Shown here piece by piece: positions 39,679 to 49,327 of a stretch of DNA of 64,000 nucleotides. A program made the position numbers and the translations under genes. The notes below the pieces were generated by a model. That model was not told where the DNA came from and did not search any database. It worked only from the letters and a program-made list of their open reading frames with translations. This DNA is from Ideonella dechloratans. Its GTDB lineage: Bacteria > Pseudomonadota > Gammaproteobacteria > Burkholderiales > Burkholderiaceae_C. Location: positions 62,001-126,000 of the forward strand of contig NZ_CP088081.1 of NCBI RefSeq assembly GCF_021049305.1, in the 5' to 3' direction. The stretch's first letter is position 1. Each line of letters starts with the position of its first letter.

Positions 39679-39763
39679 TTCGGGCCCGTTCGGGGCCGTT
39701 GTTGAGGGTTATCCCTGGGTTGGCTGGCGATGCCGGCCGCTTCCCGGCCCCTGCGGGGACGCT

Positions 39764-40786
39764 TCAGCGCGGCGGGACGAAGCCGGCGGCCTGGTAGGCG
39801 GCCTGCAGCGCGGCCGCGCCCACCCGGGTCGCCACGTCCTGATGCACGCCCATCAGGGCCCGGCGCCATTCGTCCAGTTCGGCGGCCAGCGGCGCGTAGA
39901 GGGCCACCCGCGCGCTGGTCTTGATCTTGCCCAGGGCCCAGGCGTTCTCGGTGTTGGCGATGGCGTTGGCGTACTGCGTGGCGTCCGCGACGGCGCTGTC
40001 GAACACGGCACGCAGGTCCGCCGGCAGGCTGTCGTGGAAGGCGCGGTTGACCAGCAGGGCGTAAGCCAGGTAGCCGTGGTTGGACAGGGTGAGGTGCTTC
40101 TGCACCTCGGGCAGGCGCTGGGTCAGGAAGTTGGAGGCCGTGCCTTCGGTGCCGTCCACGCTGCCGGCCTGCAGGCCGGTGAAGAGTTCGGAGAAGTTCA
40201 TCACCCGCGGCTCGGCGCCCAGGGCGTGCATCTCGGCTTCGGCCACGGCCGAGGGCTGGATGCGCATCTTCAGTCCCTTGAAGTCGTCCACATCGCGCAG
40301 CCGGCGGTTGGCGCTCATCAGCAGGAAGCCGTTGTCCCAGAAGGCCAGGCCCCGCACGCCGCTGGGTTCGAGCTTGGTGAACAGGGTGCGGCCGTAGCTC
40401 TGGGCGGTGTCGGTGAAGGCGTTGCGGTTCTTGAACAGGAAGGGCAGGTCGAAGACCTCGAACTCCTTGACCCCCAAGGGCCGCAGCTTGGACAGCGAGG
40501 GCGCGAGCAGCTGCACCTCGCCGCGTTTGAGGGCGGCGATCTCGTCCTTGTCCTTGAACAGCGTGCTGTTGGGATAGACCTCCACCTTGACGCGGCCGCC
40601 GCTGCGGATTTCCATCAGCTCCTTGAAGCGCAGCGCGCCCTTGCCCTTGGGGGTTTCGGGCGCCACCACATGGCTGAACTTGATGACCAGCGGCTTGGCC
40701 GGGGTGGGCGATGCGGTCTGGGCCCAGGCGGGCGCGAGCAGGCTGGCCCCGGCGGCCAGTGCGGTGCGGCGGGTGATCGAGGACAT
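39764..40786 (-). CDS. Second TRAP-type DctP-like binding protein
   Basis: A 340-residue paralogue of the neighbouring DctP. It has an RR signal (ITRRTALAAGASLLAPAWAQ), IKFSHVVAPETPKGKGALRF, VEVYPNSTLFKDKDEIAALK, and GTASNFLTQRLPEVQKHLTL. No second permease pair follows, so it probably shares DctQM or serves as a co-sensor for the divergent kinase. Start at 40786; a GTG at 40885 only adds sequence that overlaps the operator motif. Confidence 0.92.
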   Translation of the reverse strand: MSSITRRTALAAGASLLAPAWAQTASPTPAKPLVIKFSHVVAPETPKGKGALRFKELMEIRSGGRVKVEVYPNSTLFKDKDEIAALKRGEVQLLAPSLSKLRPLGVKEFEVFDLPFLFKNRNAFTDTAQSYGRTLFTKLEPSGVRGLAFWDNGFLLMSANRRLRDVDDFKGLKMRIQPSAVAEAEMHALGAEPRVMNFSELFTGLQAGSVDGTEGTASNFLTQRLPEVQKHLTLSNHGYLAYALLVNRAFHDSLPADLRAVFDSAVADATQYANAIANTENAWALGKIKTSARVALYAPLAAELDEWRRALMGVHQDVATRVGAAALQAAYQAAGFVPPR

Positions 40787-40872
40787 GGCGGTGGGATGGG
40801 TGGACAGGGGCCGCCGGGAGGGCCCCGGCGCCAGGCGCCCGAGTGTCCGGGCCCACCGCCCCGGGCCGACAC

Positions 40873-40886
40873 TGTGGACTTCCACA
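40873..40886. promoter_or_regulatory. TGTGG-N4-CCACA motif upstream of the second dctP
   Basis: TGTGGACTTCCACA, 87 bp before the gene start, matching the copy at 39665. A looser relative (CGGGT-TT-ACCCG, 40914-40925) lies between it and the divergent kinase gene. All are preceded by an ACTG sequence. Confidence 0.55.
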
Positions 40887-40983
40887 TTTGCGCAGGGCGA
40901 GCGGGTGAAACTGCGGGTTTACCCGGCATGTCGCCGCGATGTGGGCCCGCCACGCCGGCCGCCACTGGCTAGACTCGGCGCCC

Positions 40984-43020
40984 ATGAAGCATGCCGGCCC
41001 TGTTCTCTCGCCCCAGCCGCTGCCGGCACAGGGCTTGCCCGCGGCGCTGCGGCGCGGGCTGTGGGCCTGGCCGCTGCTGCTGTCGCTGCTGTTCGTCGGC
41101 GGGGTGGTGCTGTGGGCCCACCGCACCGACCGCCAGGAGCGCGACGAGGCTCACCGCACGATGATCTCCGACGCGCTGAGCGCCGAGGCCCAGCTGCGGG
41201 CCCGGCTGGACCTGGAGGCGCTGCACCTGCGCAGCCTGGCGGCCCAGCTGCGCCGCGCGCCCCACAACCGCCAGACCCTGGCCACCAGCCCCGAGGTGGA
41301 GGAAGGCTTTCGCGGCCTGTGGCTGAGCGTGACCTGGCTGGACGCGGACAACCGCATCATCGCCCACCTGCCGCCGCAGGAGGCGCCGCTGCTGCCGGCC
41401 GCCTCGGACGAGCGCGATGGCCTGAGCGCCCACCTGGTGGCCCCGGTGGACCCGGAGATGGCCGACGCCGTGCCCGAGACCAACCGCTTCGACGTGGCGG
41501 GCGAGAAGGTGGTGGTGCGCTTCTCGCCGTCCACCCTGCTCAAGCGCGACACCCCCTGGTGGCTGACCCGGCGCTACGAGGTGCAGCTGGTGGACGGCAG
41601 CGAGCAGATCATCGCCTCGGCCGACGGCCCGGTGGCCGCCCAGCCCGGGCCCGGCACCCGCGACAGCTACCGCGTGCTGGTGGGCGGCGGCATGCCGGGC
41701 GTCTACCTGCAGCTGACCGAGCGCGAGGTGCCCGCTCCGTGGTGGGATGGCCTGCCCCTGGTGCTGGTGGGGGGCTTTCTGCTGCTGGTGGGCAGCGCCA
41801 CCGTGCTGCTGCGCCGGCAGATGCGCCAGGTCAGCGCCGCCGAGGCCGCCTGGCGCACCGAGGTGGCCTGGCGCAGTGCCATGGAGGATTCGGCCCTGGT
41901 GGGCCTGCGTGCGCGCGATGCCGAGGGCCGGCTGCTGTACGTGAACCGCACCTTCTGCGAGCTGGTGGGCCGGCCGGCGGAGCAGCTGATCGGCCTGAAG
42001 CCGCCCATGCCCTACTGGCCGCCGGAATCGGCCGGCGAGGCCATGCAGCGCAGCCGGCGCGGCCTGGCCGGCCTGGCCCCGCGCGAGGGCTACGAGGCCC
42101 AGTGGCGCCATGCCGACGGCCACCCCATCGAGGTGATGGTGTTCGAGTCGCCGCTGGTGGACGCCCGCGGCCAGCAGATCGGCTGGATGGGCTCGATCAT
42201 CGACATCACCCAGCGCAAGCGCCTGGAGGAGCGCGAGCGCCACCAGGCCGAGGCCCTGGCCCACCAGGCCCGGCTGACCACGCTGGGCGAGGTGGCCTCG
42301 GCCCTGGCGCACCAGCTCAACCAGCCGCTCACCGCGGTGGCCGGCTACAACGCGGGCGTGCTGCGCCGGCTGGAGCAGGCCGGCTGCGAGGACACGATGG
42401 TGCTGCAGGCACTGCGCCGCCAGGGCGAGCAGGCGGCCGAGGCCGGGCGCATCGTGCGCCGCATCCGCGAGTTCCTGACCCGCCGCGCGCCCCGGCGCGA
42501 ACCGGCGGTGCTGGCCGAGACGGTGCGCCAGGCCGCCGGCCTGCTGCAGCGCGACCTGCAGCGGCAGAAGATCCAGGTGGTGCTGGACCTGCCGCCGGAC
42601 CTGCCGCTGGTGCAGGCCGACCCGGTGCTGATCGAGCAGGTGCTGATCAACCTGCTGCGCAATGCCGCCGACGAGCTGGTGCAGCAGCCCGAGGGCCAGC
42701 CTCGCCAGATCCGGGTCTCGGCCCATGACACCGGCAGCGGCTTCGTGCGGCTGGACGTGGACGACAGCGGCCCCGGCCTGGCCGGCCGCACGGCCGAGCA
42801 GCTGACCACGCCCTTCTACTCGACCAAGCCCGAGGGCATGGGCATGGGCCTGGCCATCTGCCGCTCGGTCATCGAGGTGCACCACGGTGCCTTCGATGCC
42901 GGGGTGAGCCCGCTGGGCGGCGCGCGTTTTTCCTGTTCGCTGCCGGTCTGGCGGGCGGACGCGGACCTTGACGGTGAAGAGGATCCCGATGACGAGACCG
43001 ATGGTGCACCTGGTCGATGA
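40984..43020 (+). CDS. dctS: DctS-like PAS-domain sensor histidine kinase
   Basis: A 678-residue membrane sensor. TM1 (about 26-44) and TM2 (about 257-280) flank a periplasmic domain with RDSYRVLVGGGMPGVYLQLT; a cytoplasmic PAS domain (about 285-410) follows; HisKA has phospho-acceptor H443 in ALAHQLNQPLTAVAGY; the HATPase has NLLRNAADEL and GMGMGLAICRSVIEVHHG. The order and the adjacent FixJ-like regulator match DctS/DctR that control dctPQM in Rhodobacter capsulatus. It is divergent from dctP genes and overlaps dctR by 32 bp. Start at 40984 (MKHAGPVLS). Confidence 0.9.
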   Translation: MKHAGPVLSPQPLPAQGLPAALRRGLWAWPLLLSLLFVGGVVLWAHRTDRQERDEAHRTMISDALSAEAQLRARLDLEALHLRSLAAQLRRAPHNRQTLATSPEVEEGFRGLWLSVTWLDADNRIIAHLPPQEAPLLPAASDERDGLSAHLVAPVDPEMADAVPETNRFDVAGEKVVVRFSPSTLLKRDTPWWLTRRYEVQLVDGSEQIIASADGPVAAQPGPGTRDSYRVLVGGGMPGVYLQLTEREVPAPWWDGLPLVLVGGFLLLVGSATVLLRRQMRQVSAAEAAWRTEVAWRSAMEDSALVGLRARDAEGRLLYVNRTFCELVGRPAEQLIGLKPPMPYWPPESAGEAMQRSRRGLAGLAPREGYEAQWRHADGHPIEVMVFESPLVDARGQQIGWMGSIIDITQRKRLEERERHQAEALAHQARLTTLGEVASALAHQLNQPLTAVAGYNAGVLRRLEQAGCEDTMVLQALRRQGEQAAEAGRIVRRIREFLTRRAPRREPAVLAETVRQAAGLLQRDLQRQKIQVVLDLPPDLPLVQADPVLIEQVLINLLRNAADELVQQPEGQPRQIRVSAHDTGSGFVRLDVDDSGPGLAGRTAEQLTTPFYSTKPEGMGMGLAICRSVIEVHHGAFDAGVSPLGGARFSCSLPVWRADADLDGEEDPDDETDGAPGR

Positions 43021-43594
43021 CGAGGCCGCGGTGCGTGACGCACTGGGCTTTCTGCTGCAGTCGCACGGCCTGAGCACGGCCGCCTATCCTGACGCACCGA
43101 GCTTCCTGTCCGCCTTGGCGGCGGGCCCGCTGCGCGGCTGCGTGCTGCTGGACGTGCGCATGGAGCCCATGTCGGGCCTGCAGCTGCACGACGAACTGAT
43201 GGCCCAGGGCTTCCGGGCGCCGGTGATCTTCCTGACCGGGCATGGCGACATTCCGATGGCGGTGGAGGCGCTGAAGAAGGGCGCCTTCGACTTCGTGGAG
43301 AAGCCCTTCAGCGACGACGCGCTGGTGGAGCGGGTGCAGAAGGCGCTGGCGGTGGAGGCGGCGCAGCACGCCGACCAGGCCGCCGGCGACGAGGCGGCGG
43401 CCCGCCTGGCCAGCCTGTCCGAGCGTGAACGCGAGGTGATGCAGCGCGTGGCTGCGGGCAAGCTCAACAAGGTCATCGCCGACGAGCTGCACATCTCGGT
43501 GCGGACGGTGGAGGTGCACCGGGCCAAGGTCTTCTCCAAGCTGGGCGTGCGCTCGGCTGCCGAGGTGGCCACCTTGCTGGCCCAGATCCGCTGA
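42989..43594 (+). CDS. dctR: DctR-like FixJ-family response regulator
   Basis: A 201-residue response regulator: receiver with HLVDDEAAVRDALGF and phospho-acceptor D55 in CVLLDVRMEPMSG, then a LuxR-type helix-turn-helix (LSEREREVMQRVAAGKLNKV, HISVRTVEVHRAKVFSKL). This FixJ/TodT-like type pairs with PAS-domain kinases. Translation starts inside the kinase gene (32-bp overlap, GAAGAGGA upstream), so the pair is co-produced. The likely targets are the two dctP promoters. Confidence 0.9.
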   Translation: MTRPMVHLVDDEAAVRDALGFLLQSHGLSTAAYPDAPSFLSALAAGPLRGCVLLDVRMEPMSGLQLHDELMAQGFRAPVIFLTGHGDIPMAVEALKKGAFDFVEKPFSDDALVERVQKALAVEAAQHADQAAGDEAAARLASLSEREREVMQRVAAGKLNKVIADELHISVRTVEVHRAKVFSKLGVRSAAEVATLLAQIR

Positions 43595-43652
43595 GGACGC
43601 GGTGATGGGGTGGTGATGGCGTGGTGATGGGGCGGTGACGGACAATCGGGGC

Positions 43653-44927
43653 ATGAGCACCGATGCTGCGGACGACACCGCCACCCCCCTGTCCGATGCC
43701 CCCGACGCCCTGGCCGAACTGGCCCGGCGTGACCGCTTCTTCGACGCCCTCTCGGCCAGCCTGGCCGAGCAGCGCTGCGTCAAGCTGGTGCTGGGCAAGC
43801 CGCGGCGCAGCGGCTCGGACCTGGTGCGGCTGACGGCCCGGCCACTGGTGCTGCGTGGCCAGCCTTGCCTGAGCCTGCTGTACCACCACGCCACCCGCGA
43901 CATCACCAAGAACCCGCCGCTGGCCGAGGGCCTGGCCGCCGTGCAGGCCATGCTGGGCACCGAGTTCAGCCACGCCCACCTGTTCACCACCACCGAGGAG
44001 TGGCAGCTGATGGTCAGCAAGCGCGGGCGCATCGGCGTCACGCGCAAGGCCCTGCAGCAACCCGGTGCGGAGAAGGCCGCGGCCACCGGCCACGACCGCG
44101 AGAAGCACCGCTTCCTGAGCCTGGACCTGCCCTTCCTGGAAGACCTGGGCGTGACCGACGCGCAGCACCGCCTGGTGCCGGCGATGGCGCGCAAGTGGAA
44201 GCAGATCAACAAGTTCGTCGAGGTGCTGGACCACGCCCTGGAAGCGGCCAGGCTGCAGCCGCGCGACGGGCGCGTGAGCGTGGTGGACTTCGGCTCCGGC
44301 AAGGGCTACCTGACCTTCGCGATGCATCACCACCTGAGCCATGCCCGCGGCTGGCAGGCTGCGGTGACCGGGGTGGAGCTGCGCGAGGACCTGGTGAACC
44401 TGTGCAACGCCGCGGCGCTGCGCCGGCACATGGACGGTCTGTCCTTCGTCTGCGGCGATGTGCGCAGCCATGTGCCCGAACACCTGGACGTGATGGTGGC
44501 GCTGCACGCCTGCGACACGGCCACCGACTTCGCGCTGCACACCGGCATCCGCGCCGGCGCGTCCATCATCCTGACCGCGCCCTGCTGCCACAAGCAGATC
44601 CGCCCGCAGATGCAGCTGCCGCCGCTGCTCAAGCCCATGCTGCAGCACGGCGTGCACCTGGGCCAGCAGGCCGAGATGGTGACCGACAGCCTGCGCGCGC
44701 TGCTGCTGGAGGCCAACGGCTACGACGCCCAGGTGTTCGAGTTTGTCGCCCTGGAGCACACCAGCAAGAACAAGATGATCCTGGCGGTGCGGCGGCCGGC
44801 CGGCGCGCGGGTGGACGAGGCCCGGCGGGCCCAGGTGCTGGGGCAGATCGCGGAGATCAAGGCCTTCTACGGCATCCGGGAGCACTGCCTGGAGAGCCTG
44901 TTGCAGGCCGACACCGCGGCCGCCTGA
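43653..44927 (+). CDS. SAM-dependent methyltransferase (Methyltransf_32-like)
   Basis: A 424-residue protein with a C-terminal Rossmann methyltransferase domain: VVDFGSGKGYLTFAMHHHLS (SAM loop), VTGVELREDLVNLCN, and the FVCGDVR and VALHACDTATDFAL segments, plus ILTAPCCHKQIRPQM. This is the METTL25/Methyltransf_32 group. The N-terminal half (RCVKLVLGKPRRSGSDLVRL) is probably substrate-binding. The target is unknown; RNA or protein is possible. Start at 43653. Confidence 0.85.
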   Translation: MSTDAADDTATPLSDAPDALAELARRDRFFDALSASLAEQRCVKLVLGKPRRSGSDLVRLTARPLVLRGQPCLSLLYHHATRDITKNPPLAEGLAAVQAMLGTEFSHAHLFTTTEEWQLMVSKRGRIGVTRKALQQPGAEKAAATGHDREKHRFLSLDLPFLEDLGVTDAQHRLVPAMARKWKQINKFVEVLDHALEAARLQPRDGRVSVVDFGSGKGYLTFAMHHHLSHARGWQAAVTGVELREDLVNLCNAAALRRHMDGLSFVCGDVRSHVPEHLDVMVALHACDTATDFALHTGIRAGASIILTAPCCHKQIRPQMQLPPLLKPMLQHGVHLGQQAEMVTDSLRALLLEANGYDAQVFEFVALEHTSKNKMILAVRRPAGARVDEARRAQVLGQIAEIKAFYGIREHCLESLLQADTAAA

Positions 44928-45100
44928 CCGGTCCCGGACGGGGTGCCGGGCGGCCTCCCGTCAGGCTCCCCCTAGGGCGGAAGTCACGGAGATTGAACTC
45001 CGCGGGGGCGTGTTAGTCTGACCGGCTCGCCGACCCGGCGGGCCGCGTCATGAGCGTGGGCCGGGTCTTCTGGAACCGACCCGTTCAGGATGCGATCCCT

Positions 45101-47194
45101 GTGCTGAAGCTGTCTTCCCTTTCCCTGGCCGTGCTGGCCCTGTGCACGCTGCCCGCCTGCACCACGCCCAACCCGACGCAGGCCGCGTCGGCACCCACGG
45201 CCGCCGCGCCCGCCGCGGCGGTGGCCGCCGCCCCCGCCGCGTCCGCGGCCTTCACCTTCGATCGCAGTGGCGAAGACCTGTCGGTGCGCCCGCAGGACGA
45301 CCTCTTCCGTGCCGCCAACGGTGGCTGGATGAAGGACACGCCCATCCCCGCCGACAAGGCGGCCTATGGCAACTTCTCGATCATGTCCGACCGGGCCGAC
45401 GAGCGGGTGCACACCCTGGTGGAGGAGCTCTCCAAGGGCCACTACAAGGACGGCAGCAACGAGCAGAAGATTGCCGCCTACTTCCGGGCCTTCACCGACG
45501 AGGCGGCCATGGACAAGGCCGGCAAGGCGCCCCTGCAGCCCCTGCTGAGCCAGGTGCAGGCGCTGCGCAAGCCTGCCGACGTGACCCGCTACCTGGGCCA
45601 GATGCAGGGCGTGCTCTCGCTGCCGCTGGCGCTGGACGTGCAACCCGATCAGAAGGCCCCGACGATGAACCTGCCGCTGACCTGGCAGGGGGGTCTGGGT
45701 CTGCCCAACCGCGAGTACTACCTGTCCAAGGACCCGCGCATGGCCAAGGCCCGCGCGGCCTACCTGGCCTACCTGCAGACCCTGTTCCGCCTGGACGGTG
45801 ACCGCAAGCACGCCGCCCGCTCGGCGCGGGACGTGCTGATGTTCGAGACCCGTCTGGCCAAGGCCCAGTGGACCGAGGTGGCCAACCGCGACGCCCAGAA
45901 GACCTGGAACCCGATGACCCGGGCCCAGCTGGCCGCCAAGGCGCCCGGCATGGACTGGTCGGCCTTCTTCAGCGCCGCCGAGATGCCGTCGCTGGCCCGA
46001 CTCAATGTCTCCCAGCCCGACTACGCCCAGGCCGTGGCCAAGGCGGTGCAGGAGGTGCCGGTGGCCACCTGGAAGCTCTACTTCCGGGCCCGGGTGATGG
46101 ACGCCCATGCCAACCTGCTGTCCAAGCCCTGGCGCGACGCGCGCTTTGCCTTCCGGGGCAAGGCCCTGTCCGGCAGCGAGAAGCCCACGCCGCGCTGGCA
46201 GCAGGGCATCGACGCCCTGGACGGCGCGCTGGGCGAGGCGGTGGGCCAGCAGTACGTGGCGCGCTACTTCCCGGCCGATCACAAGACCCGCATGCAGGGG
46301 CTGGTGGCCAATCTGCTCAAGGCCTACGGCGAGTCCATCGACGGACTGACCTGGATGAGTCCGGCCACCAAGGTCAAGGCCCGCGAGAAGCTGTCCAAGT
46401 ACACCACCAAGATCGGCTACCCGGACAAGTGGCGCGACTACAGCGGCCTGGTGGTCAAGGAAGGTGACCCGGTGGGCAATGCCGAGCGGGCCGGGCGCTT
46501 CGAGTTCAAGCGCGTGGCCGCCAAGCTGGGCCAGCCGGTGGACCGCAGCGAGTGGCTGATGTCGCCGCAGACGGTCAATGCCTACTACAACCCGTCGATG
46601 AACGAGATCGTCTTCCCGGCCGCCATCCTGGAGCCACCCTTCTTCGACATGGCCGCCGACGACGCGGCCAACTACGGCGCCATCGGCGCCATCATCGGCC
46701 ACGAGATCAGCCACGGCTTCGATGACCAGGGGGCGCAGTACGACGGCGACGGCAAGCTGGACAACTGGTGGACCCCGGAAGATGCCAAGGCCTTCGCCGC
46801 CCTGGGCAAGCAACTGGTCGCGCAGTTCGCCGGCTACGAGCCCCTGCCGGGCCACAAGGTCAACGGTCAGCTGACGCTGGGCGAGAACATCGCCGACCTG
46901 TCGGGCCTGCAGATCGCCTACAAGGCCTGGAAGCTCTCACTCAATGGCGTCACGCCTCCGGTGATCAACGGCCTGACCGGCGAGCAACGCTTCTTCTACA
47001 GCTTTGCCCACGCCTGGCGCTCCAAGTACCGCGAGGAGCTTCAGCTGCGTCTGCTGACCGCCGACCCGCACTCGCCGCCGGAATTCCGCGCCAACGGCAC
47101 GGTGATCAACCACGACGGCTTCCAGGCGGCCTTCGGCGTCAAGCCGGGCGACAAGATGTACAAGGCGCCGCAGGACCGCATCCGCATCTGGTGA
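45101..47194 (+). CDS. M13-family (neprilysin/PepO-like) zinc metallopeptidase, lipoprotein
   Basis: A gluzincin endopeptidase. A lipoprotein signal (LKLSSLSLAVLALCTLPAC, lipobox LPAC) is followed by an Ala-rich linker, the peptidase M13 N-domain and the catalytic C-domain. Zinc ligands are in GHEISHGFDDQGAQYDGDG (HEISH) and the glutamate of GENIADLSGL; the substrate motif NAYYNPSMNEIVFPAAIL is conserved. Start GTG at 45101 gives a standard lipoprotein signal; an ATG at 45050 would add 17 residues ahead of it. It degrades small peptides outside the inner membrane. Confidence 0.9.
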   Translation: MLKLSSLSLAVLALCTLPACTTPNPTQAASAPTAAAPAAAVAAAPAASAAFTFDRSGEDLSVRPQDDLFRAANGGWMKDTPIPADKAAYGNFSIMSDRADERVHTLVEELSKGHYKDGSNEQKIAAYFRAFTDEAAMDKAGKAPLQPLLSQVQALRKPADVTRYLGQMQGVLSLPLALDVQPDQKAPTMNLPLTWQGGLGLPNREYYLSKDPRMAKARAAYLAYLQTLFRLDGDRKHAARSARDVLMFETRLAKAQWTEVANRDAQKTWNPMTRAQLAAKAPGMDWSAFFSAAEMPSLARLNVSQPDYAQAVAKAVQEVPVATWKLYFRARVMDAHANLLSKPWRDARFAFRGKALSGSEKPTPRWQQGIDALDGALGEAVGQQYVARYFPADHKTRMQGLVANLLKAYGESIDGLTWMSPATKVKAREKLSKYTTKIGYPDKWRDYSGLVVKEGDPVGNAERAGRFEFKRVAAKLGQPVDRSEWLMSPQTVNAYYNPSMNEIVFPAAILEPPFFDMAADDAANYGAIGAIIGHEISHGFDDQGAQYDGDGKLDNWWTPEDAKAFAALGKQLVAQFAGYEPLPGHKVNGQLTLGENIADLSGLQIAYKAWKLSLNGVTPPVINGLTGEQRFFYSFAHAWRSKYREELQLRLLTADPHSPPEFRANGTVINHDGFQAAFGVKPGDKMYKAPQDRIRIW

Positions 47195-47219
47195 TGCGAC
47201 CGGTTGGCGTCTGACGGGT

Positions 47220-47588
47220 TCAGGCGCTGACCGACAGCGCGCTGTGCTGGGCCTGGCGGGCCTGGGTCAGCGCGTTCTGTGCCACGTAGCGGCGGCTGCC
47301 CGTGCCCAGATCGGTGTCACCGCCATCCGCAGGGGTGGGGGCGGCCTGCCGGGCCTGCTGGGCCACCGACCGCGAGGCGGCATTCAGGCGGGCCTGGCTG
47401 GCGGCCAGCTGGCTGCGCAGGTTGTCCATCGCATGCAGGGCCTCGTCCAGCTCGCGGCTGAGCTGCTCGTTGGCATCGGCCACCGGCGACACGGGCTCGA
47501 CCGAGGCCACGCCCTGCACGGGCACCGGGCTGGGACGGCTGGATTGCACCGGGGCGACCGGTGTGGCGGGAACGGGCGAGATCAGCAT
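47220..47588 (-). CDS. Unrecognised proline-rich/coiled-coil protein
   Basis: A 122-residue protein: an N-terminal Pro/Val/Ser-rich part (LISPVPATPVAPVQSS) and a helical coiled-coil part (NEQLSRELDEALHAMDNLRS, QLAASQARLNAASRSVAQQA). There is no signal peptide. CAGGAG six bases before the ATG at 47588 supports it. The family is unrecognised; the layout resembles small flagellar or secretion-associated proteins, but that is only an impression. Confidence 0.65.
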   Translation of the reverse strand: MLISPVPATPVAPVQSSRPSPVPVQGVASVEPVSPVADANEQLSRELDEALHAMDNLRSQLAASQARLNAASRSVAQQARQAAPTPADGGDTDLGTGSRRYVAQNALTQARQAQHSALSVSA

Positions 47589-47936
47589 GGTCAGGCTCCT
47601 GTGCGGCGGTGTCCGGCCGACAAGCCGGGCCTTCTCCCGAAGGCATGGCCACACTGTGCCGGAAACTGAAGGGCTCCGGCGCGAACTCCGCGGGCGATGG
47701 CGTGAACTTTGCCTCGCCCTGCGGATCTGTGCGGGAGGGCGGCGGCCCCGGGGCGCGCTGGAAGGGCGTCCGGGCTTGCGACTATCATGTGCGGCACAGG
47801 TGGGGCCGGGCCTGGGTGGGCGGCCGATTCACCGGCGACTAGCAGATGGCAACAGGCCAGCAATGAAGGCCGCCTCACAATCTCCCGCCCGAGCGAGCCC
47901 CTGAATCAATTTGTCTGTCAGAGACTGGACCTTCGA
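47589..47936. other. Gene-free region, 348 bp
   Basis: Between the divergent genes at 47588 and 47937. No RNA gene, repeat or convincing promoter was found; both genes' promoters are expected here. Confidence 0.5.
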
Positions 47937-49244
47937 ATGAAGAAAAGAACCCTGCTTGGCCTGATGGCCGGCCTCCCGGTGAGTGGCGTGCTGACCGCAT
48001 GCGGCGGCAACAACAGCGGCAGCGCCCAGGTGCGGCTGGTGAACGCCAGCCCGGGTTACAGCGCCCTGGACCTGTACATCGATGACAAGCTGAAGGTCAG
48101 CAATGTCGCCTATGGCGCGGCCAGCGGCTATGTGTCGGTCGACAAGGGCAGCTTCGACACGGCGCTGTCGGTCAACGGCTCCTCGACCCAGCTGATCACG
48201 ACGTCCCGCACCTACGACACCGACACCACCTATTCCATCATCGCCTACGGCTGGAACGGTTCGCTGAAGTCGGTCATCGTCACCGAGAACCAGGACGACG
48301 CCACCGACGGCTCGATGTACTTCCGGGTGCTGAACACCTCGACCGATGCGGGTTCGGTGGATGTCTACCTGACCGCCGAGACCGATTCCCTGGATTCCGC
48401 CACCGCGGTGGCGTCCGATGTGGGTGGCGGCAAGAGCACCAGCTTCGGCACGGTCGATTCCGGAACCTACCGTCTGCGCATCACCGCGCAGGGTGACACC
48501 TCCACCGTGCTGCTGGACGTCTCCAACGTCACCGTCAGCAGCAAGGGCGTCTACACCCTGATCGTCACCCCGACCATCGGCGGCGTGCTGGTCAATGCCC
48601 TGCTGATGAAGCAGAAGGGCGACGTGACCGCGCTGAACACCACCATGGCCCGCGTGCGCCTGGTCTGCGCCATGCCGGGCGGCGCCCGCGTGGCCGCCGC
48701 GGTGGGCGACACCACGCTGACCAGCGGCAACGCTTCGCCCGCGGTCATCGGCTACACCCAGGTGGACGTGAGCGCCGGCACCCTGACCATCCAGGCCACC
48801 GTGGATGGCGTGGCCACCCCGTCCACCACCTGGGCGGCGACGGCCGGCTCCGATGTGACCGTGGTGGTGTCGGGCGCGACGGCGGCCGACGCGACGCCGG
48901 TGGTCATCACCGACGACAACCGCCTGTCGACCTCGAGCACCAAGTACAAGATGCGCCTGATGCACGCCTCGCAGGCGCTGTCGTCCGACGCGCTGACGCT
49001 GACCGTGGACCTGACCGACATCGTGTCGAACCAGGCCTACCGCTCGGCATCCAGCTACGTCAACCGCTCTGCCAACAGCTCCTCGGTGGTCACCGTGAGC
49101 TCGCTGAACGCCGGTCAGATTTTCTCCCTGTCTGACCAGGCCCTGGTGGCCCAGGGCGTGTACGACGTGATCCTGCTGGACAAGTCGGCTGCGGGCACCG
49201 ACGGCGTGCTGCAGACCTACTACTTCAGCAACGTCCGCGCGTGA
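47937..49244 (+). CDS. DUF4397 domain lipoprotein
   Basis: A 435-residue exported protein with a lipoprotein signal (KRTLLGLMAGLPVSGVLTAC). The first part matches DUF4397 (AQVRLVNASPGYSALDLYID, SGYVSVDKGSFDTALSVNGS) and similar beta-rich units recur (MYFRVLNTSTDAGSVDVYLT, YKMRLMHASQ), so the protein has about three repeated beta modules. It is rich in Ser/Thr and Asp, like other surface proteins. Function unknown. A strong terminator follows. Confidence 0.87.
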   Translation: MKKRTLLGLMAGLPVSGVLTACGGNNSGSAQVRLVNASPGYSALDLYIDDKLKVSNVAYGAASGYVSVDKGSFDTALSVNGSSTQLITTSRTYDTDTTYSIIAYGWNGSLKSVIVTENQDDATDGSMYFRVLNTSTDAGSVDVYLTAETDSLDSATAVASDVGGGKSTSFGTVDSGTYRLRITAQGDTSTVLLDVSNVTVSSKGVYTLIVTPTIGGVLVNALLMKQKGDVTALNTTMARVRLVCAMPGGARVAAAVGDTTLTSGNASPAVIGYTQVDVSAGTLTIQATVDGVATPSTTWAATAGSDVTVVVSGATAADATPVVITDDNRLSTSSTKYKMRLMHASQALSSDALTLTVDLTDIVSNQAYRSASSYVNRSANSSSVVTVSSLNAGQIFSLSDQALVAQGVYDVILLDKSAAGTDGVLQTYYFSNVRA

Positions 49245-49283
49245 TGCGGCGCGGGGCGCCGGCCCCGCGGCTGCGCCAGGACA

Positions 49284-49308
49284 AAGGCCACCCCAGGGTG
49301 GCCTTTTT
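49284..49308 (+). terminator. Rho-independent terminator after the DUF4397 gene
   Basis: AAGGCCACCC, two-base loop, GGGTGGCCTT, then T residues. It lies between the convergent DUF4397 and pirin genes. Confidence 0.85.
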
Positions 49309-49327
49309 CATGCCCGGGCGGTGGTGT

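Noticed and set aside
43595-43652. Short tandem GGTGATGG-like repeats before the methyltransferase gene
   Set aside because: Few, imperfect copies in a short spacer; no clear function.
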